NCBI GenBank assembly: GCA_027483665.1
Contig: JAIXUC010000012.1
Coordinates: 1 to 64,000 of the forward strand
Direction of reading: 5' to 3'
Length of the DNA stretch: 64,000 nt
Source of the DNA: Comamonadaceae bacterium
GTDB lineage: Bacteria > Pseudomonadota > Gammaproteobacteria > Burkholderiales > Burkholderiaceae_C
Shown piece after piece: positions 27,671 to 37,286 of the stretch. The notes beneath the pieces were generated by a model. It made no database searches. It had not been told where the DNA came from and saw only the letters and a list, made by a program, of their open reading frames with translations. The position numbers were made by a program, and so were the translations under genes. Each line of letters starts with the position of its first letter. The first letter of the stretch is position 1.

Positions 27671-29278
27671 ATGTTGGAAGCGCAAATGAAGTCGCAGTTG
27701 CAGGCTTACTTGAGCAAACTGCAAAAGCCGATTCAGCTGATTGCCTCTTTGGACAAAAGCGACAAGTCATCTGAGTTGCTGGCTTTGCTTGAAGACATTG
27801 CGGGCCTATCGCCGCTGGTCGTGCTGACCACATCTGGCGAGGACCTGCGGCGTCCATCCTTTGTTGTTGCGCCCGCCGGCGAAGAACATGGCGTGCGATT
27901 CGCAGGCATCCCGCTGGGCCACGAGTTCACTTCCTTGGTATTGGCCTTGCTTTGGACCGGTGGGCACCCGCCCAAAGTTGAGCAGCAGCACATAGAGCAA
28001 GCGCGGGCATTGGACGCAGAACTGTCCTTCGAGGTGTACGTGTCTTTGTCCTGCCACAACTGCCCAGATGTTGTGCAGGCTTTGTCTCTGCTTGCAATTC
28101 TCAATCCCAAGATCAAGACAACCGTCATTGACGGCGCTTTGTTCCAAGACGAGGTGAACGAGCGCCATGTGATGGCAGTGCCCATGGTGTTTCTCAATGG
28201 GCAGGTGTTCGGCTCTGGCCGGATGTTGCTGGAGGAAATCATCGGCAAGCTCGACGCCCATGCACCGCAGCGCGACGCGCAGATGCTCAATGCGCGTGAG
28301 CCTTATGACATGTTGGTGGTCGGCGGAGGCCCTGCGGGCGCTGCTGCGGCTGTGTACGCAGCGCGCAAGGGCATCCGCGTTGGCATAGCGGCCGAGCGTT
28401 TCGGGGGCCAGACGAACGACACTTTGGCCATCGAGAACTACATCTCGGTGCTGGAAACCGATGGGCCCAAGTTTGCCGCAGCGATGGAAGCGCAAGTGCG
28501 GCAGTACGACGTGGACATCATGAACTTGCAACGCGCGACGCGCCTGGTGCCGGCCTCAGAGCCAGGCGGCTTCATTGGCATCGAGCTTTCCAACGGGGCC
28601 ACCCTCCAGGCAAGAAGCGTGGTGTTGGCCACGGGTGCCCGCTGGCGAAATGTGGATGTTCCCGGCGAGCAAACTTACCGTAACCGTGGTGTTGCTTATT
28701 GCCCGCACTGTGATGGGCCCCTGTTTAAAGGCAAGCGAGTGGCGGTGATCGGTGGCGGCAATTCTGGCGTTGAAGCTGCCATTGATTTGGCTGGCGTCGT
28801 GGCGCACGTGACGCTGCTCGAGTTTGGTGCAGAACTCAAGGCCGACGCTGTGCTGGTGACTCGGCTCAAAAGCCTCCCGAATGTGACTGTCCACGTCAAC
28901 GCGCAGACCACTGAGATCACCGGAGACGGTCAGCGTGTCAACGGTTTGCGTTTCACGGATCGCGTCACCCAAAAGCCAAATGAGCTGGCACTCGAAGGCG
29001 TGTTTGTGCAGATCGGTTTGGTACCCAACACCGAGTGGTTAAAAGAAACCGTCACCCGCAGCCGATTTGGAGAGATCGTGGTGGATGCCAAAGGCCACAC
29101 CAATGTCGATGGAGTCTTCGCCGCCGGGGATGCGACCACCGTGCCGTACAAGCAGATCGTGATCGCTGCTGGCGAGGGCGCCAAGGCAGCACTCAGTGCA
29201 TTCGACCACTTGATCCGCCAGCCTCAAGCCCAGGCTGTGCAAGGTGAAGCACGCAAAGACCTCGCGATTGCCGGCTAA
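27671..29278 (+). CDS. ahpF: Alkyl hydroperoxide reductase subunit F
   Basis: A 535-residue flavoprotein that passes electrons from NADH to AhpC. The N-terminal thioredoxin-like double domain carries the redox pair C128-H-N-C131; the C-terminal thioredoxin-reductase-like part has the FAD motif [16 protein letters not shown] near 217, a second redox pair C344-P-H-C347, the NADH motif [16 protein letters not shown] and the FAD motif [15 protein letters not shown] near the end. All motifs of E. coli AhpF are present at nearly the same positions. It follows ahpC by 139 bases on the same strand. A short GC hairpin straddles its stop codon (29270-29283). Confidence 0.97.
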   Translation: MLEAQMKSQLQAYLSKLQKPIQLIASLDKSDKSSELLALLEDIAGLSPLVVLTTSGEDLRRPSFVVAPAGEEHGVRFAGIPLGHEFTSLVLALLWTGGHPPKVEQQHIEQARALDAELSFEVYVSLSCHNCPDVVQALSLLAILNPKIKTTVIDGALFQDEVNERHVMAVPMVFLNGQVFGSGRMLLEEIIGKLDAHAPQRDAQMLNAREPYDMLVVGGGPAGAAAAVYAARKGIRVGIAAERFGGQTNDTLAIENYISVLETDGPKFAAAMEAQVRQYDVDIMNLQRATRLVPASEPGGFIGIELSNGATLQARSVVLATGARWRNVDVPGEQTYRNRGVAYCPHCDGPLFKGKRVAVIGGGNSGVEAAIDLAGVVAHVTLLEFGAELKADAVLVTRLKSLPNVTVHVNAQTTEITGDGQRVNGLRFTDRVTQKPNELALEGVFVQIGLVPNTEWLKETVTRSRFGEIVVDAKGHTNVDGVFAAGDATTVPYKQIVIAAGEGAKAALSAFDHLIRQPQAQAVQGEARKDLAIAG

Positions 29279-29288
29279 CCGGCCTCTC

Positions 29289-29322
29289 CATCTGATGCAT
29301 GCAGTGAAGAGGCATTCAGATG
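29289..29322. terminator. Possible stem-loop between convergent ahpF and chemoreceptor genes
   Basis: CATCTGATGC at 29289-29298 pairs with GCATTCAGATG at 29312-29322 apart from one bulged base, with a 13-base loop. GCCTCT (29282-29287) and AGAGGC (29308-29313) offer an alternative fold. It lies in the 63-base gap between two convergent genes and could stop transcription from either side, but no T-run supports this. Confidence 0.3.
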
Positions 29323-29341
29323 CTGGGGAAGCGATCTGGCC

Positions 29342-30877
29342 TCAAGTGCTTCGAACGCGAAAAGCAGACATCACCTGAGCGAGACGCGCAGCCTGATCCT
29401 TCATGCTGGCGGCGGCAGCGGCGCTTTCCTCGACCAATGCGGCATTTTGTTGAGTCATCTGGTCTAGGCTTGATACAGCAGCGTTGATTTGGACGATGCC
29501 GTCAGCCTGCTCGGCTGAAGCCGCTGCCATATCGGCAATGATGTCTTGCACACGCTTGACGCTAGAGACGATTCGCTCCATCGATTCACCGGCTTTTCCG
29601 ACCAGCTCGGTTCCCTGTTCTACGCGGTCAACGCTGGTGGTGATGAGCGCCTTGATCTCTTTGGCGGCCTCGGCGCTGCGCCCAGCCAGGCTACGCACCT
29701 CGCTGGCCACAACGGCAAAGCCGCGACCCTGCTCGCCGGCACGGGCTGCTTCAACGGCTGCATTGAGCGCAAGGATGTTCGTCTGAAAAGCGATGCCATC
29801 GATCACGCTGATGATGTCGGCGATCTTCCTGGAAGACTCCGTGATGCCGTTCATGGTGCTCACGACTTGCGACACCACCTGGCCTCCGTGCTGGGCCGAT
29901 TCACTGGCCTGGATTGCCAATTGATTGGCCTGTTTCGCGTGTTCCGCTGATGCGCTGATACCACCGGCCATCTGCTCCATGCTGGCTGCAGTTTGCTGCA
30001 GGTTGCTGGCGGCCTGCTCGGTTCGGCTGCTCAAATCTTGGTTCCCGTCGGCAATTTCCTGGCTGGCCACGGTGATGCTGTCGGTGCCCCCACGAACCGT
30101 GCCGACCAAGGCACGAAGTTGTGACTGCGCTGTATTGAGCGCCCGCTGCAGCTGTGCAAGCTCGTCTTCGCCCTGCACATCGATATCGCTGGTCAGGTCG
30201 CCGCTGCCAAAGCGCTTGGCCGCCGCGACAGCAACATCTATTGCCTTCTTGAGGGACGCTACGAATCGCCAGCAAACCAAGACCGCGATGACCACGCCCA
30301 AGGCAGCTGTTGCCGCAGCCCAGAGGAACAGTTGCTGGAAGCGCGCATTGACATCGGCCGCAATCGCACGCATTTGTGAAATTTGGTTGTCGGCCAGCGC
30401 CTGCGTGACTTCAACGTAGCGTTGCGTGATGGGCACGAACTGAGAAGCCACGGCAGACTTGGCGCCGGCATCGTCGCCTGCGGCTTTGAGAGCATTGATC
30501 ACTTCGCGAGCCGCCAACCATTCGGTCCGAACGCGACCGACTTCGGCGGCAAGACGCTTGGCGTCTTCGGTTACTGCCTTGTCCAAGAAGGCTTTTTGCG
30601 TCTCTGTGGTGCTGCGCGATGTGGCGGCCATCGCGTCCCTGAAAAAGGTCAGCATGTCAGGCCCAGTGGACTGGGCGACCGCCAGAGATCGGGCCGAGTT
30701 TTGACGTACATCACCGAGCCACTGATCGGCCAACTTCAGCAACTCCGCCTCTTGGGTCATTCGCTCTGTCGCACGCATGACCTGCACTGCGTTGAAGGCA
30801 ACCCCCGCCAGAACCAGCAGAAAAAGGGCAACCACTGCAGCAAAACTAAACCCCAAGCGGGTGGACACAGAACGCAT
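29342..30877 (-). CDS. Methyl-accepting chemotaxis protein
   Basis: A 511-residue inner-membrane chemoreceptor. Helix 1 covers about residues 10-33, a four-helix-bundle periplasmic sensor domain about 34-183, helix 2 about 184-206, a HAMP domain about 207-260, and the signalling coiled coil the rest. The hairpin tip that binds CheA/CheW is recognisable in [20 protein letters not shown]. There is no C-terminal CheR-docking pentapeptide. The ligand cannot be inferred. It sits alone, convergent with ahpF and 107 bases downstream of pilC on the same strand, with no che genes in view. Confidence 0.93.
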   Translation of the reverse strand: MRSVSTRLGFSFAAVVALFLLVLAGVAFNAVQVMRATERMTQEAELLKLADQWLGDVRQNSARSLAVAQSTGPDMLTFFRDAMAATSRSTTETQKAFLDKAVTEDAKRLAAEVGRVRTEWLAAREVINALKAAGDDAGAKSAVASQFVPITQRYVEVTQALADNQISQMRAIAADVNARFQQLFLWAAATAALGVVIAVLVCWRFVASLKKAIDVAVAAAKRFGSGDLTSDIDVQGEDELAQLQRALNTAQSQLRALVGTVRGGTDSITVASQEIADGNQDLSSRTEQAASNLQQTAASMEQMAGGISASAEHAKQANQLAIQASESAQHGGQVVSQVVSTMNGITESSRKIADIISVIDGIAFQTNILALNAAVEAARAGEQGRGFAVVASEVRSLAGRSAEAAKEIKALITTSVDRVEQGTELVGKAGESMERIVSSVKRVQDIIADMAAASAEQADGIVQINAAVSSLDQMTQQNAALVEESAAAAASMKDQAARLAQVMSAFRVRST

Positions 30878-30984
30878 GGCTTCGCCTTTGCTTCAACAGA
30901 AAAACACTTTTGCGGCCGTTGCGGCCTTGACGGAGGATCTTCAATGTGCCCAAGAACTTGGGCTGAAGCCCGGCAGCTTCGTCG

Positions 30985-32202
30985 TTAAACGACAGAGCCC
31001 AACTTGAAGATAGGCAGGTACATGGAGACCACGATGCCGCCCACGATGGTTCCCAAGAAAACGATGATGATGGGCTCCATCAGGCTCGACAGACCCGCCA
31101 CCATGTCGTCGACCTCGGCCTCGTAGAAGTCTGCAGCTTTGCCCAGCATGTGGTCAATCGAGCCAGACTCTTCGCCAATGGCACACATCTGTAAAACCAT
31201 GGTGGGGAACAAGTTGGCGTTGCCCATCGCCGCCGTGAGGCTGGTCCCCGTTGACACTTCTTGCTGAATTCGGTTGGTCGCTGTCTCGTAGACAGAGTTG
31301 CCAGAAGCACCACCCACAGAGTCCAAGGCTTCTACCAAGGGCACACCCGCAGCAAACATGGTGGCCAAGGTGCGGGTCCAACGAGCTATGCAGGACTTTT
31401 CGATCAAAGCGCCGAAGACCGGGATGCGCAGCATCAGCCGGTCCATCACTTGCTGCACGCGCTGATTACGCTTCCAAGCCTGCATGAAGAAATACAGGCC
31501 ACCCCCGATGCCGCCAAAGATCAGCCACCAGTAGGCGACAAAGAACTCACTGATAGCAATCACGAACAAAGTGGGGGCAGGAAGGTCAGCACCGAAAGAG
31601 CTGAAAACCTGCTTGAATGCTGGAATCACAAAAATCATGATCACCGAAACCACCACGAAAGCCACCACCACCACCGAAATCGGGTACATCAATGCAGACT
31701 TGATCTTCGACTTGATCGCCTCTGTCTTTTCCATGTAGGTGGCCAAGCGATCCAAGAGCTGCTCAAGAATACCGGCGGCTTCACCGGCCTCCACCAAATT
31801 GCAGTAGAGGTTGTCGAAGTACATCGGGAACTTGCGAAAGGCGCCCGACAAGGAAGTACCGGTTTCGACATCCGTACGTATGTCATTGAGCAGGCGGGTC
31901 ACACGGGGGTTCGGGTTGCCGCGTCCGACGATATCGAATGCCTGCAAGAGCGGAACACCCGCCTTCATCATGGTCGCGAGCTGGCGCGTGAAGATGGCCA
32001 AGTCCTTGGTCTTGATCGTCTTGCCAGCGGACATGCGCCGCTTCTTGATCTTGCTGGGTGTGATGCCTTGCCGGCGCAGCATCGCCTGAATCTGGTTTTC
32101 ACCAGCAGCGCGAACCTCACCGCGCACCTGCTTGCCTACCCGGTCTTTGCCTTCCCACTCGAAGATGAAGTCCTTGACGTCTTTTGCTGCCTTGGTCGCC
32201 AT
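30985..32202 (-). CDS. pilC: Type IV pilus inner-membrane platform protein PilC
   Basis: A 405-residue membrane protein of the GspF/PilC family with two repeated cytosolic helical domains, each followed by membrane helices. Family segments include AIFTRQLATMMKAGVPLLQA in the first repeat, RWTRTLATMFAAGVPLVEAL in the second, and MEPIIIVFLGTIVGGIVVSM in the last helix. It anchors the PilB and PilT motors at the base of the pilus. It follows pilB by 27 bases on the minus strand. The next gene on this strand is a chemoreceptor rather than pilD. Confidence 0.95.
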   Translation of the reverse strand: MATKAAKDVKDFIFEWEGKDRVGKQVRGEVRAAGENQIQAMLRRQGITPSKIKKRRMSAGKTIKTKDLAIFTRQLATMMKAGVPLLQAFDIVGRGNPNPRVTRLLNDIRTDVETGTSLSGAFRKFPMYFDNLYCNLVEAGEAAGILEQLLDRLATYMEKTEAIKSKIKSALMYPISVVVVAFVVVSVIMIFVIPAFKQVFSSFGADLPAPTLFVIAISEFFVAYWWLIFGGIGGGLYFFMQAWKRNQRVQQVMDRLMLRIPVFGALIEKSCIARWTRTLATMFAAGVPLVEALDSVGGASGNSVYETATNRIQQEVSTGTSLTAAMGNANLFPTMVLQMCAIGEESGSIDHMLGKAADFYEAEVDDMVAGLSSLMEPIIIVFLGTIVGGIVVSMYLPIFKLGSVV

Positions 32203-32229
32203 GGTGATCCCTGGGTGGTGCCGTGTGCT

Positions 32230-33966
32230 TTAAAGATTAGTGCAGGCCAAGACTTCCTCAAGGGAAGTCACGCCAAGGCGCACCTTGTGCAAGCCGGATT
32301 CGCGCAAAGAGCGCACACCATCTTGCCGTGCCTGCGCGGCGATTTCCATGGCGCTGCCGTCCTTGAGGATGATGCGCTGGATTTCGTCCGTAATGGGCAT
32401 CACTTGATAGATACCGACACGTCCTTTGTAACCGTTATTACAGGCTGGGCAGCCAACAGGCCGGTATGGCGTCCAAGTGCCGTCAACATCAACCTCGGTA
32501 AACCCAGCGTCGATGAGCGCAGCGCGTGGAACGTCAGCTGGTGCTTTACAAGCTGGGCACAGCCTGCGCGCCAAACGCTGCGCAGTGATCAAGATCACGC
32601 TGGACGCGATGTTGAATGGGGCGATGCCCATGTTGCGCATCCGCGTCAGCGTGGTCGGAGCATCGTTCGTGTGAAGCGTGGAGAGCACCAAGTGACCCGT
32701 CTGAGCGGCTTTGATGGAAATGTCGGCTGTCTCCAAGTCCCGGATTTCGCCCACCATGATGATGTCGGGGTCTTGGCGCAGGAATGACTTCAAAGCAGCA
32801 GCGAAGGTAAGCCCAGCCTTTTCGTTGACGTTGACTTGATTGACGCCCGGCAAATTGATTTCAGAAGGGTCTTCCGCCGTGGCGATGTTCACACCCGCCT
32901 TGTTCAGCATGTTCAGGCAGGTGTAGAGCGACACGGTTTTGCCAGAACCCGTCGGGCCCGTGACCAAAATCATTCCATAGGGCCGCTCGATGGCCTTGAG
33001 CAGCCGCGCTTTTTCTTCTGGTTCGTACCCCAAGGCCTCAATGCCCAGCTTGGCGCTGCTCGGATCCAGGATACGGATCACAACCTTCTCGCCGAACAGC
33101 GTCGGCAAGGTGCTGACACGAAAGTCGATCACACGATCAGGCCCGATCTTGAGCTTCATGCGCCCGTCTTGCGGCACCCGCTTCTCAGAAATATCCAGCT
33201 TGGAAATGACCTTGATTCGAGAGACGAGTTTGTCTTTGATCGCGACTGGCGGCGAAGCAATTTCCCTTAGCTCACCATCAATTCGAAACCGCACGCGGTA
33301 GGTGTGTTCATAGGGCTCGAAATGAAGATCCGAGGCCCGCATCGCAAAGGCATCCAGCAACATCTTGTGCAGGAACTTGACGACAGGCGCGTCTTCGACC
33401 TCTGCAATTGCGGTATCAGCCTGCTCCGAGTTAGCCGCATCTACCGATGATTCGTCGAACTCAAAGTCGTCACCGATGATGTTGTCCATCACCTCGGAGG
33501 CAGATGCTGTGCTGACATCGACAAGTTTGGTGAGCTTGTCGTACTCGACAATGATCCAGTCCACCCCCATCTGGGTCGAGAACTTGATTTTCTCGGCAGC
33601 TTCCTGATCCGAGGGATCCGCGGTTGCAACGATCAGCCGGTTGGCTCGCTTGCTAAGCACCACCACGCGGTAGTCGTTGGACAACTTGGTGTCGATCAAG
33701 CCCTTAGGCAAGCGCTGTGGATCGATGGCTTCCAGATCCAGCAGGGGTGCCGCAAACGCGCTGGCCATCGTGTGGGCCAAGTCCGCCGAGGAAACTGAGC
33801 CCGAGCCTGTTAGCTCGGCAATGAACCGGGTCTTGCCGGTCTGAGATTTGCGGTAGAGATCTTCAGCCGTTTTTTGATTCAGTTTTCCCGCGGACACAAG
33901 TACCCGGCCAAGGCCAGGCAAAGCCACCGCAGGGGCTGGTTTCGTCGCGTTGTCCACAGCTGCCAT
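32230..33966 (-). CDS. pilB: Type IV pilus assembly ATPase PilB
   Basis: A 578-residue hexameric motor that drives pilus extension. An N-terminal GspE-like domain covers about 20-160. Walker A is GPTGSGKT at 337-344; the Asp box and Walker B include DPDIIMVGEIRD near 405; a tetracysteine zinc motif with two CPAC pairs is near 465-505. The ATG at 33966 is preferred over an open extension to 34068. It begins a leftward unit pilB-pilC; the tRNA-Pro gene lies 188 bases upstream on the same strand. The gap 33967-34154 holds a direct repeat of GACGTCA at about 34061 and 34073 and nothing else I recognise. Confidence 0.95.
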   Translation of the reverse strand: MAAVDNATKPAPAVALPGLGRVLVSAGKLNQKTAEDLYRKSQTGKTRFIAELTGSGSVSSADLAHTMASAFAAPLLDLEAIDPQRLPKGLIDTKLSNDYRVVVLSKRANRLIVATADPSDQEAAEKIKFSTQMGVDWIIVEYDKLTKLVDVSTASASEVMDNIIGDDFEFDESSVDAANSEQADTAIAEVEDAPVVKFLHKMLLDAFAMRASDLHFEPYEHTYRVRFRIDGELREIASPPVAIKDKLVSRIKVISKLDISEKRVPQDGRMKLKIGPDRVIDFRVSTLPTLFGEKVVIRILDPSSAKLGIEALGYEPEEKARLLKAIERPYGMILVTGPTGSGKTVSLYTCLNMLNKAGVNIATAEDPSEINLPGVNQVNVNEKAGLTFAAALKSFLRQDPDIIMVGEIRDLETADISIKAAQTGHLVLSTLHTNDAPTTLTRMRNMGIAPFNIASSVILITAQRLARRLCPACKAPADVPRAALIDAGFTEVDVDGTWTPYRPVGCPACNNGYKGRVGIYQVMPITDEIQRIILKDGSAMEIAAQARQDGVRSLRESGLHKVRLGVTSLEEVLACTNL

Positions 33967-34154
33967 AGAACCGAATGTACTACGGGGTGTGAGCAGGCTT
34001 GAGCCTAACCTAGCCAAGTCCAACCAAGCCGGCAACTTCTGGTTGCACGCGTGGCTCCCGGACGTCATTCACGACGTCACTGTTGTTGGCTTACGCTAAC
34101 GCGAGGCGATTCAGGCCTTGCCGAAGTGCACGAGTCGGTGAATGGCGATCGATT

Positions 34155-34231
34155 TGGTCGGGGTGAGAGGATTCGAACCTCCGGCCTCTACGTCCCGAAC
34201 GTAGCGCTCTACCAGGCTAAGCTACACCCCG
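34155..34231 (-). tRNA. tRNA-Pro (anticodon CGG)
   Basis: A 77-base tRNA on the minus strand. The acceptor stem begins CGGGGTG and pairs with CACCCCG; the anticodon arm is CTACG-TTCGGGA-CGTAG, giving anticodon CGG; the T arm contains the standard GGTTCGAATCC; and the 3' CCA is encoded (34155-34157). It reads proline codon CCG, which is frequent in these G+C-rich genes. It lies between ispB and pilB. Both flanks are ordinary genes, so there is no sign of an integrated element at this tRNA. Confidence 0.97.
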
Positions 34232-34254
34232 CGGTGGCCATGAGCGAAGACCAA

Positions 34255-35250
34255 TTAGTTCTGGCGACCGACCAAATCCAAAGCCAACTTTATCAAAGCA
34301 TCGCTGTAAGGATTAACTGGCAAGCAGCGTGCTGCTTCAACGGCACGCAGTGCTTCAGATTGAGCTACCAAACGCGTTTTTCGCAATGCCCCAGTAGCCC
34401 GCACGACTTCAATGATGTCCGTGAGCCGCTCGAGCGCTCCTGTCTCAATCGAGTCTTTGATTAACTTGCTGTGCGCTGGGGTGGCCAACCGCATTGCAAA
34501 AATCAACGGCAATGTCAACTTGCCCTCGCGGAGATCGTCCCCCAAGTTTTTGCCCATGACTTCAGAAGAACCGTCATAGTCAAGGGCGTCGTCAATAACT
34601 TGAAAAGCTGTCCCTATGGCTTGCCCATAAACAGCGCACTGCTCTTCTAACTGAACGTCAGCGTTTGCCAAGATAGACGGAATGCGAGCACTCGCTTCAA
34701 ATAGCTTGGCCGTCTTCGACCGAATGACTCTCAGGTAGGCCTCTTCGGTGATGTTCGCATCGCGAACATTCATTAGCTGAAGCACCTCGCCTTCCGCAAT
34801 CACATTGGTAGTTTCTGCAAGTACCGATATGACACCAGGAGGCGCGACCTCCACCATCATTTGAAAGGCTCTGGAGTAGAGGAAGTCTCCAACAAGTACG
34901 CTGGCAGGATTACCAAAAACTTGGTTGGCCGTAGCCCTGCCCCTGCGCAAAGTCGAGTCGTCGACGACATCGTCATGCAACAACGTGGCAGTGTGGATGA
35001 ACTCAACCACAGCCGCTAATGCGAATCGCTCGCTACCCCGAAAGCCCAAAGCACCACTCACCAGTAGCAACAGCGCAGGGCGCAGCCGCTTGCCTCCAGC
35101 GCCAATGATGTACTTTGCAACGTCTGCGACGAGGGGGACTCCTGTCGATAGGCGGTCAGAGATAACGCCGTCAACTTGCACCATCTCCTGTGCGATCAGA
35201 GCCAGCGGGTTAGAGGTTGGATCAGAAATGGTCGGGGGGTGTGAGTTCAA
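34255..35250 (-). CDS. ispB: Octaprenyl (polyprenyl) diphosphate synthase IspB
   Basis: A 331-residue trans-prenyltransferase that builds the ubiquinone side chain. The first aspartate-rich motif is HDDVVDD at 92-98, the second is VIDDALDYDG at 218-227, and GGKRLRPALLLL and GDFLYSRAF are the other family blocks. It is transcribed away from rplU across a 242-base gap that contains promoters and a palindrome. Its composition is visibly poorer in G+C than most of the window, as is the neighbouring ribosomal gene stretch. Chain length cannot be read by eye; C40 is usual in this order. Confidence 0.94.
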   Translation of the reverse strand: MNSHPPTISDPTSNPLALIAQEMVQVDGVISDRLSTGVPLVADVAKYIIGAGGKRLRPALLLLVSGALGFRGSERFALAAVVEFIHTATLLHDDVVDDSTLRRGRATANQVFGNPASVLVGDFLYSRAFQMMVEVAPPGVISVLAETTNVIAEGEVLQLMNVRDANITEEAYLRVIRSKTAKLFEASARIPSILANADVQLEEQCAVYGQAIGTAFQVIDDALDYDGSSEVMGKNLGDDLREGKLTLPLIFAMRLATPAHSKLIKDSIETGALERLTDIIEVVRATGALRKTRLVAQSEALRAVEAARCLPVNPYSDALIKLALDLVGRQN

Positions 35251-35351
35251 AATGACTGGCCTCGATCATCGAGCGGCAAATGCTGACTCAATGACATGCC
35301 GCCTTGCATAGAAAGCCGTGAGGTAAAGAAAGTATAGGCAGCCAGCCGTGT

Positions 35352-35368
35352 TGTCACTTCTGGTGACA
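35352..35368. promoter_or_regulatory. Perfect inverted repeat between ispB and rplU
   Basis: TGTCAC (35352-35357), five bases, then GTGACA (35363-35368). It lies 102 bases before the ispB start. On the minus strand its right-to-left half gives GTGACA followed 15 bases later by TATACT, so it would cover the -35 region of a candidate ispB promoter. It could be an operator; no matching regulator is known to me. Confidence 0.35.
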
Positions 35369-35396
35369 GGGCGGTTGTTGACAAGCAAAGCACGGC

Positions 35397-35425
35397 TTGC
35401 CAGTGCTCTGAGGCATCGATACACT
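35397..35425 (+). promoter_or_regulatory. Candidate sigma-70 promoter for rplU-rpmA
   Basis: TTGCCA at 35397-35402 and TACACT at 35420-35425 are separated by exactly 17 bases, a good sigma-70 arrangement, and would give a leader of about 60 bases before rplU. Another -35-like TTGACA at 35378-35383 lacks a matching -10 at normal spacing. Confidence 0.5.
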
Positions 35426-35492
35426 CGTGGGTTCCGCCGACCGAAGCTCAAAGCATGGGTAAGGAACGTCGGAATCACTTCATGAGGGTTAT

Positions 35493-35804
35493 ATGTACGC
35501 AGTCATAAAAACCGGCGGCAAGCAGTATCGTGTTGCTTCCGGCGAGAAGATAAAAGTAGAACAGATTGCTGCGGACGTTGGCCAAGAGATCGTGTTAGAC
35601 CAAGTGCTCGCCGTCGGAACCGGTGCCGAGCTTAAGGTTGGCACTCCCTTGGTAGATGGCGCACTGATCAAAGCCACTGTGGTGGCTCACGGCAAGCACG
35701 ACAAGGTGCGCATTTTCAAAATGCGCCGTCGCAAGCATTACCAAAAACGGCAAGGTCACCGTCAACAGTTCACCGAACTGCTGATTGGCACCATCGCCAT
35801 CTGA
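35493..35804 (+). CDS. rplU: Ribosomal protein bL21
   Basis: A 103-residue large-subunit protein that binds 23S rRNA. It starts [20 protein letters not shown] and ends with the basic segment [20 protein letters not shown], both standard. The ATG at 35493 has GAGGG seven bases upstream. rpmA follows after ten bases, the universal order. The pair is followed by a strong hairpin and obgE. Confidence 0.97.
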   Translation: MYAVIKTGGKQYRVASGEKIKVEQIAADVGQEIVLDQVLAVGTGAELKVGTPLVDGALIKATVVAHGKHDKVRIFKMRRRKHYQKRQGHRQQFTELLIGTIAI

Positions 35805-35814
35805 GGAGCAGAAC

Positions 35815-36075
35815 ATGGCACAGAAAAAAGGCGGCGGCTCAACGCGTAACGGCCGCGACTCCAAGCCAAAGATGCTGGGTGTGAAGTCGTTTGGCGGCGA
35901 ACAAATCAGCGCTGGCTCGATCATCGTCCGCCAACGGGGAACCAAGTTCCATGCTGGTACGAATGTCGGCACCGGCAAAGATCACACCTTGTTCGCGTTG
36001 GTTGACGGTACGGTTAGTTTTGCGGTCAAAGGCGCGCTCAGCAAGCAAACCGTGTTCGTGACTCCCGCAGTTTGA
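35815..36075 (+). CDS. rpmA: Ribosomal protein bL27
   Basis: An 86-residue large-subunit protein whose N-terminus reaches the peptidyl-transferase centre. It starts [19 protein letters not shown] with no sign of the cleaved N-terminal extension found in Firmicutes. The ATG at 35815 has TGAGGAG eight bases upstream; a 10-codon extension overlapping rplU is not used. It is co-transcribed with rplU. Confidence 0.97.
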   Translation: MAQKKGGGSTRNGRDSKPKMLGVKSFGGEQISAGSIIVRQRGTKFHAGTNVGTGKDHTLFALVDGTVSFAVKGALSKQTVFVTPAV

Positions 36076-36103
36076 CTGATCTCAACGGCCAGTTTCCGTT
36101 TCT

Positions 36104-36128
36104 CAAAGCCCCGCAAAGCGGGGCTTTG
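36104..36128 (+). terminator. Strong hairpin after rpmA
   Basis: CAAAGCCCCGC (36104-36114) pairs perfectly over 11 base pairs with GCGGGGCTTTG (36118-36128) around an AAA loop. Only a broken T-run follows (TTGCTCTT). It probably ends most rplU-rpmA transcripts, with some read-through into obgE, which starts 32 bases later. Confidence 0.75.
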
Positions 36129-36160
36129 TTGCTCTTGCAGCCTCACTAAACTCTGCGTCC

Positions 36161-37237
36161 ATGAAGTTTGTCGACGAAGCACTGATCGACGTCATTGCTG
36201 GTGATGGCGGCAACGGCTGTGTGTCGTTTAGGCACGAGAAATTCAAAGAGTTCGGCGGGCCAAACGGGGGCGATGGAGGCAGAGGCGGTCATGTGTTCGC
36301 CGTTGCCGACGCCAGCCTGAACACGCTGGTCGACTTCCGCTTCTCGAAGCGATACGCAGCCAAACGAGGCGAACACGGGCTGGGATCAGACATGTTCGGC
36401 GCTGCCGGCGAAGACATCACTTTAAAAATGCCGGTGGGAACCATCATCGCCGACGCGGACACTGGTGAAGTTTTGTTTGAATTGCTGGCACCAGGGGAAG
36501 TGATTACCTTGGCCAAGGGCGGGGACGGCGGCTTTGGCAACATGCGCTTCAAGAGCTCTATCAATCGCGCACCACGGCAAAAGACGCCCGGTTGGCCAGG
36601 AGAAAAGCGACAGTTGAAGTTGGAACTCAAGGTACTGGCGGACGTTGGCTTGCTGGGCATGCCCAACGCTGGAAAGTCCACACTGATTGCGGCTGTCTCG
36701 AACGCGCGCCCAAAGATCGCGGATTACCCTTTCACCACTCTTCACCCCAATCTGGGCGTCGTCAGAGTGGGACCGGAGCAAAGTTTTGTTATCGCTGACC
36801 TTCCTGGTTTGATAGAGGGCGCATCTGACGGCGCTGGACTTGGACACCAATTTCTGAGACACCTCCAACGAACCAGGTTGCTACTTCACGTTGTGGATCT
36901 AGCGCCCTTCGACGACGCAGTTGACCCCGTTGCCCAGGCCAGAGCGATCGTCGCCGAACTGAAGAAATACGACCCATCCCTGCACAAAAAACCGCGTTGG
37001 CTCGTGCTCAACAAACTCGACATGGTGGCACCGGAAAGTCGGGACCGAGTGGTTGCCGATTTTGTCCGCCGTTTTCGCTACAAGGGCCCGGTGTTTGCCA
37101 TTTCTGCCCTTACCCGCGAGGGCTGCGAACCCTTGATTCAGGTCGTATATCAATACCTTCACCGCCAGCATCTAGCGCTACAGCAACCGGTCAACATAGA
37201 CCCGCGCTTTGATGCGGCAACGGTCCCCGTCAGCTGA
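36161..37237 (+). CDS. obgE: Obg family GTPase (CgtA)
   Basis: A 358-residue ribosome-associated GTPase needed for 50S assembly and stress signalling. The glycine-rich Obg fold fills residues 1-158 ([21 protein letters not shown]-like repeats). The GTPase has G1 GMPNAGKST at 166-174, G3 DLPG at 213-216 and G4 NKLD at 284-287. The C-terminal tail is short. It follows the rplU-rpmA hairpin and precedes proB by 49 bases, a common order in Burkholderiales. Confidence 0.96.
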   Translation: MKFVDEALIDVIAGDGGNGCVSFRHEKFKEFGGPNGGDGGRGGHVFAVADASLNTLVDFRFSKRYAAKRGEHGLGSDMFGAAGEDITLKMPVGTIIADADTGEVLFELLAPGEVITLAKGGDGGFGNMRFKSSINRAPRQKTPGWPGEKRQLKLELKVLADVGLLGMPNAGKSTLIAAVSNARPKIADYPFTTLHPNLGVVRVGPEQSFVIADLPGLIEGASDGAGLGHQFLRHLQRTRLLLHVVDLAPFDDAVDPVAQARAIVAELKKYDPSLHKKPRWLVLNKLDMVAPESRDRVVADFVRRFRYKGPVFAISALTREGCEPLIQVVYQYLHRQHLALQQPVNIDPRFDAATVPVS

Positions 37238-37286
37238 TACGGCAGCTTGGTTCGCCACCGGCGTCCACCATGGCAAGCAGACCTAC

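Noticed and set aside
25834-33966. Mobile element carrying ahpCF and the chemoreceptor
   Set aside because: No transposase, integrase, terminal repeats or target duplications are visible, and codon use matches the surroundings.
34061-34080. Regulatory site from the two GACGTCA repeats upstream of pilB
   Set aside because: Short repeat, nearer the tRNA 3' end than the pilB start, and no matching bacterial operator known to me.
34155-34231. tRNA-Pro as an integration site for a genomic island
   Set aside because: Flanks are core genes (ispB and pilB), with no integrase and no duplicated tRNA 3' end nearby.
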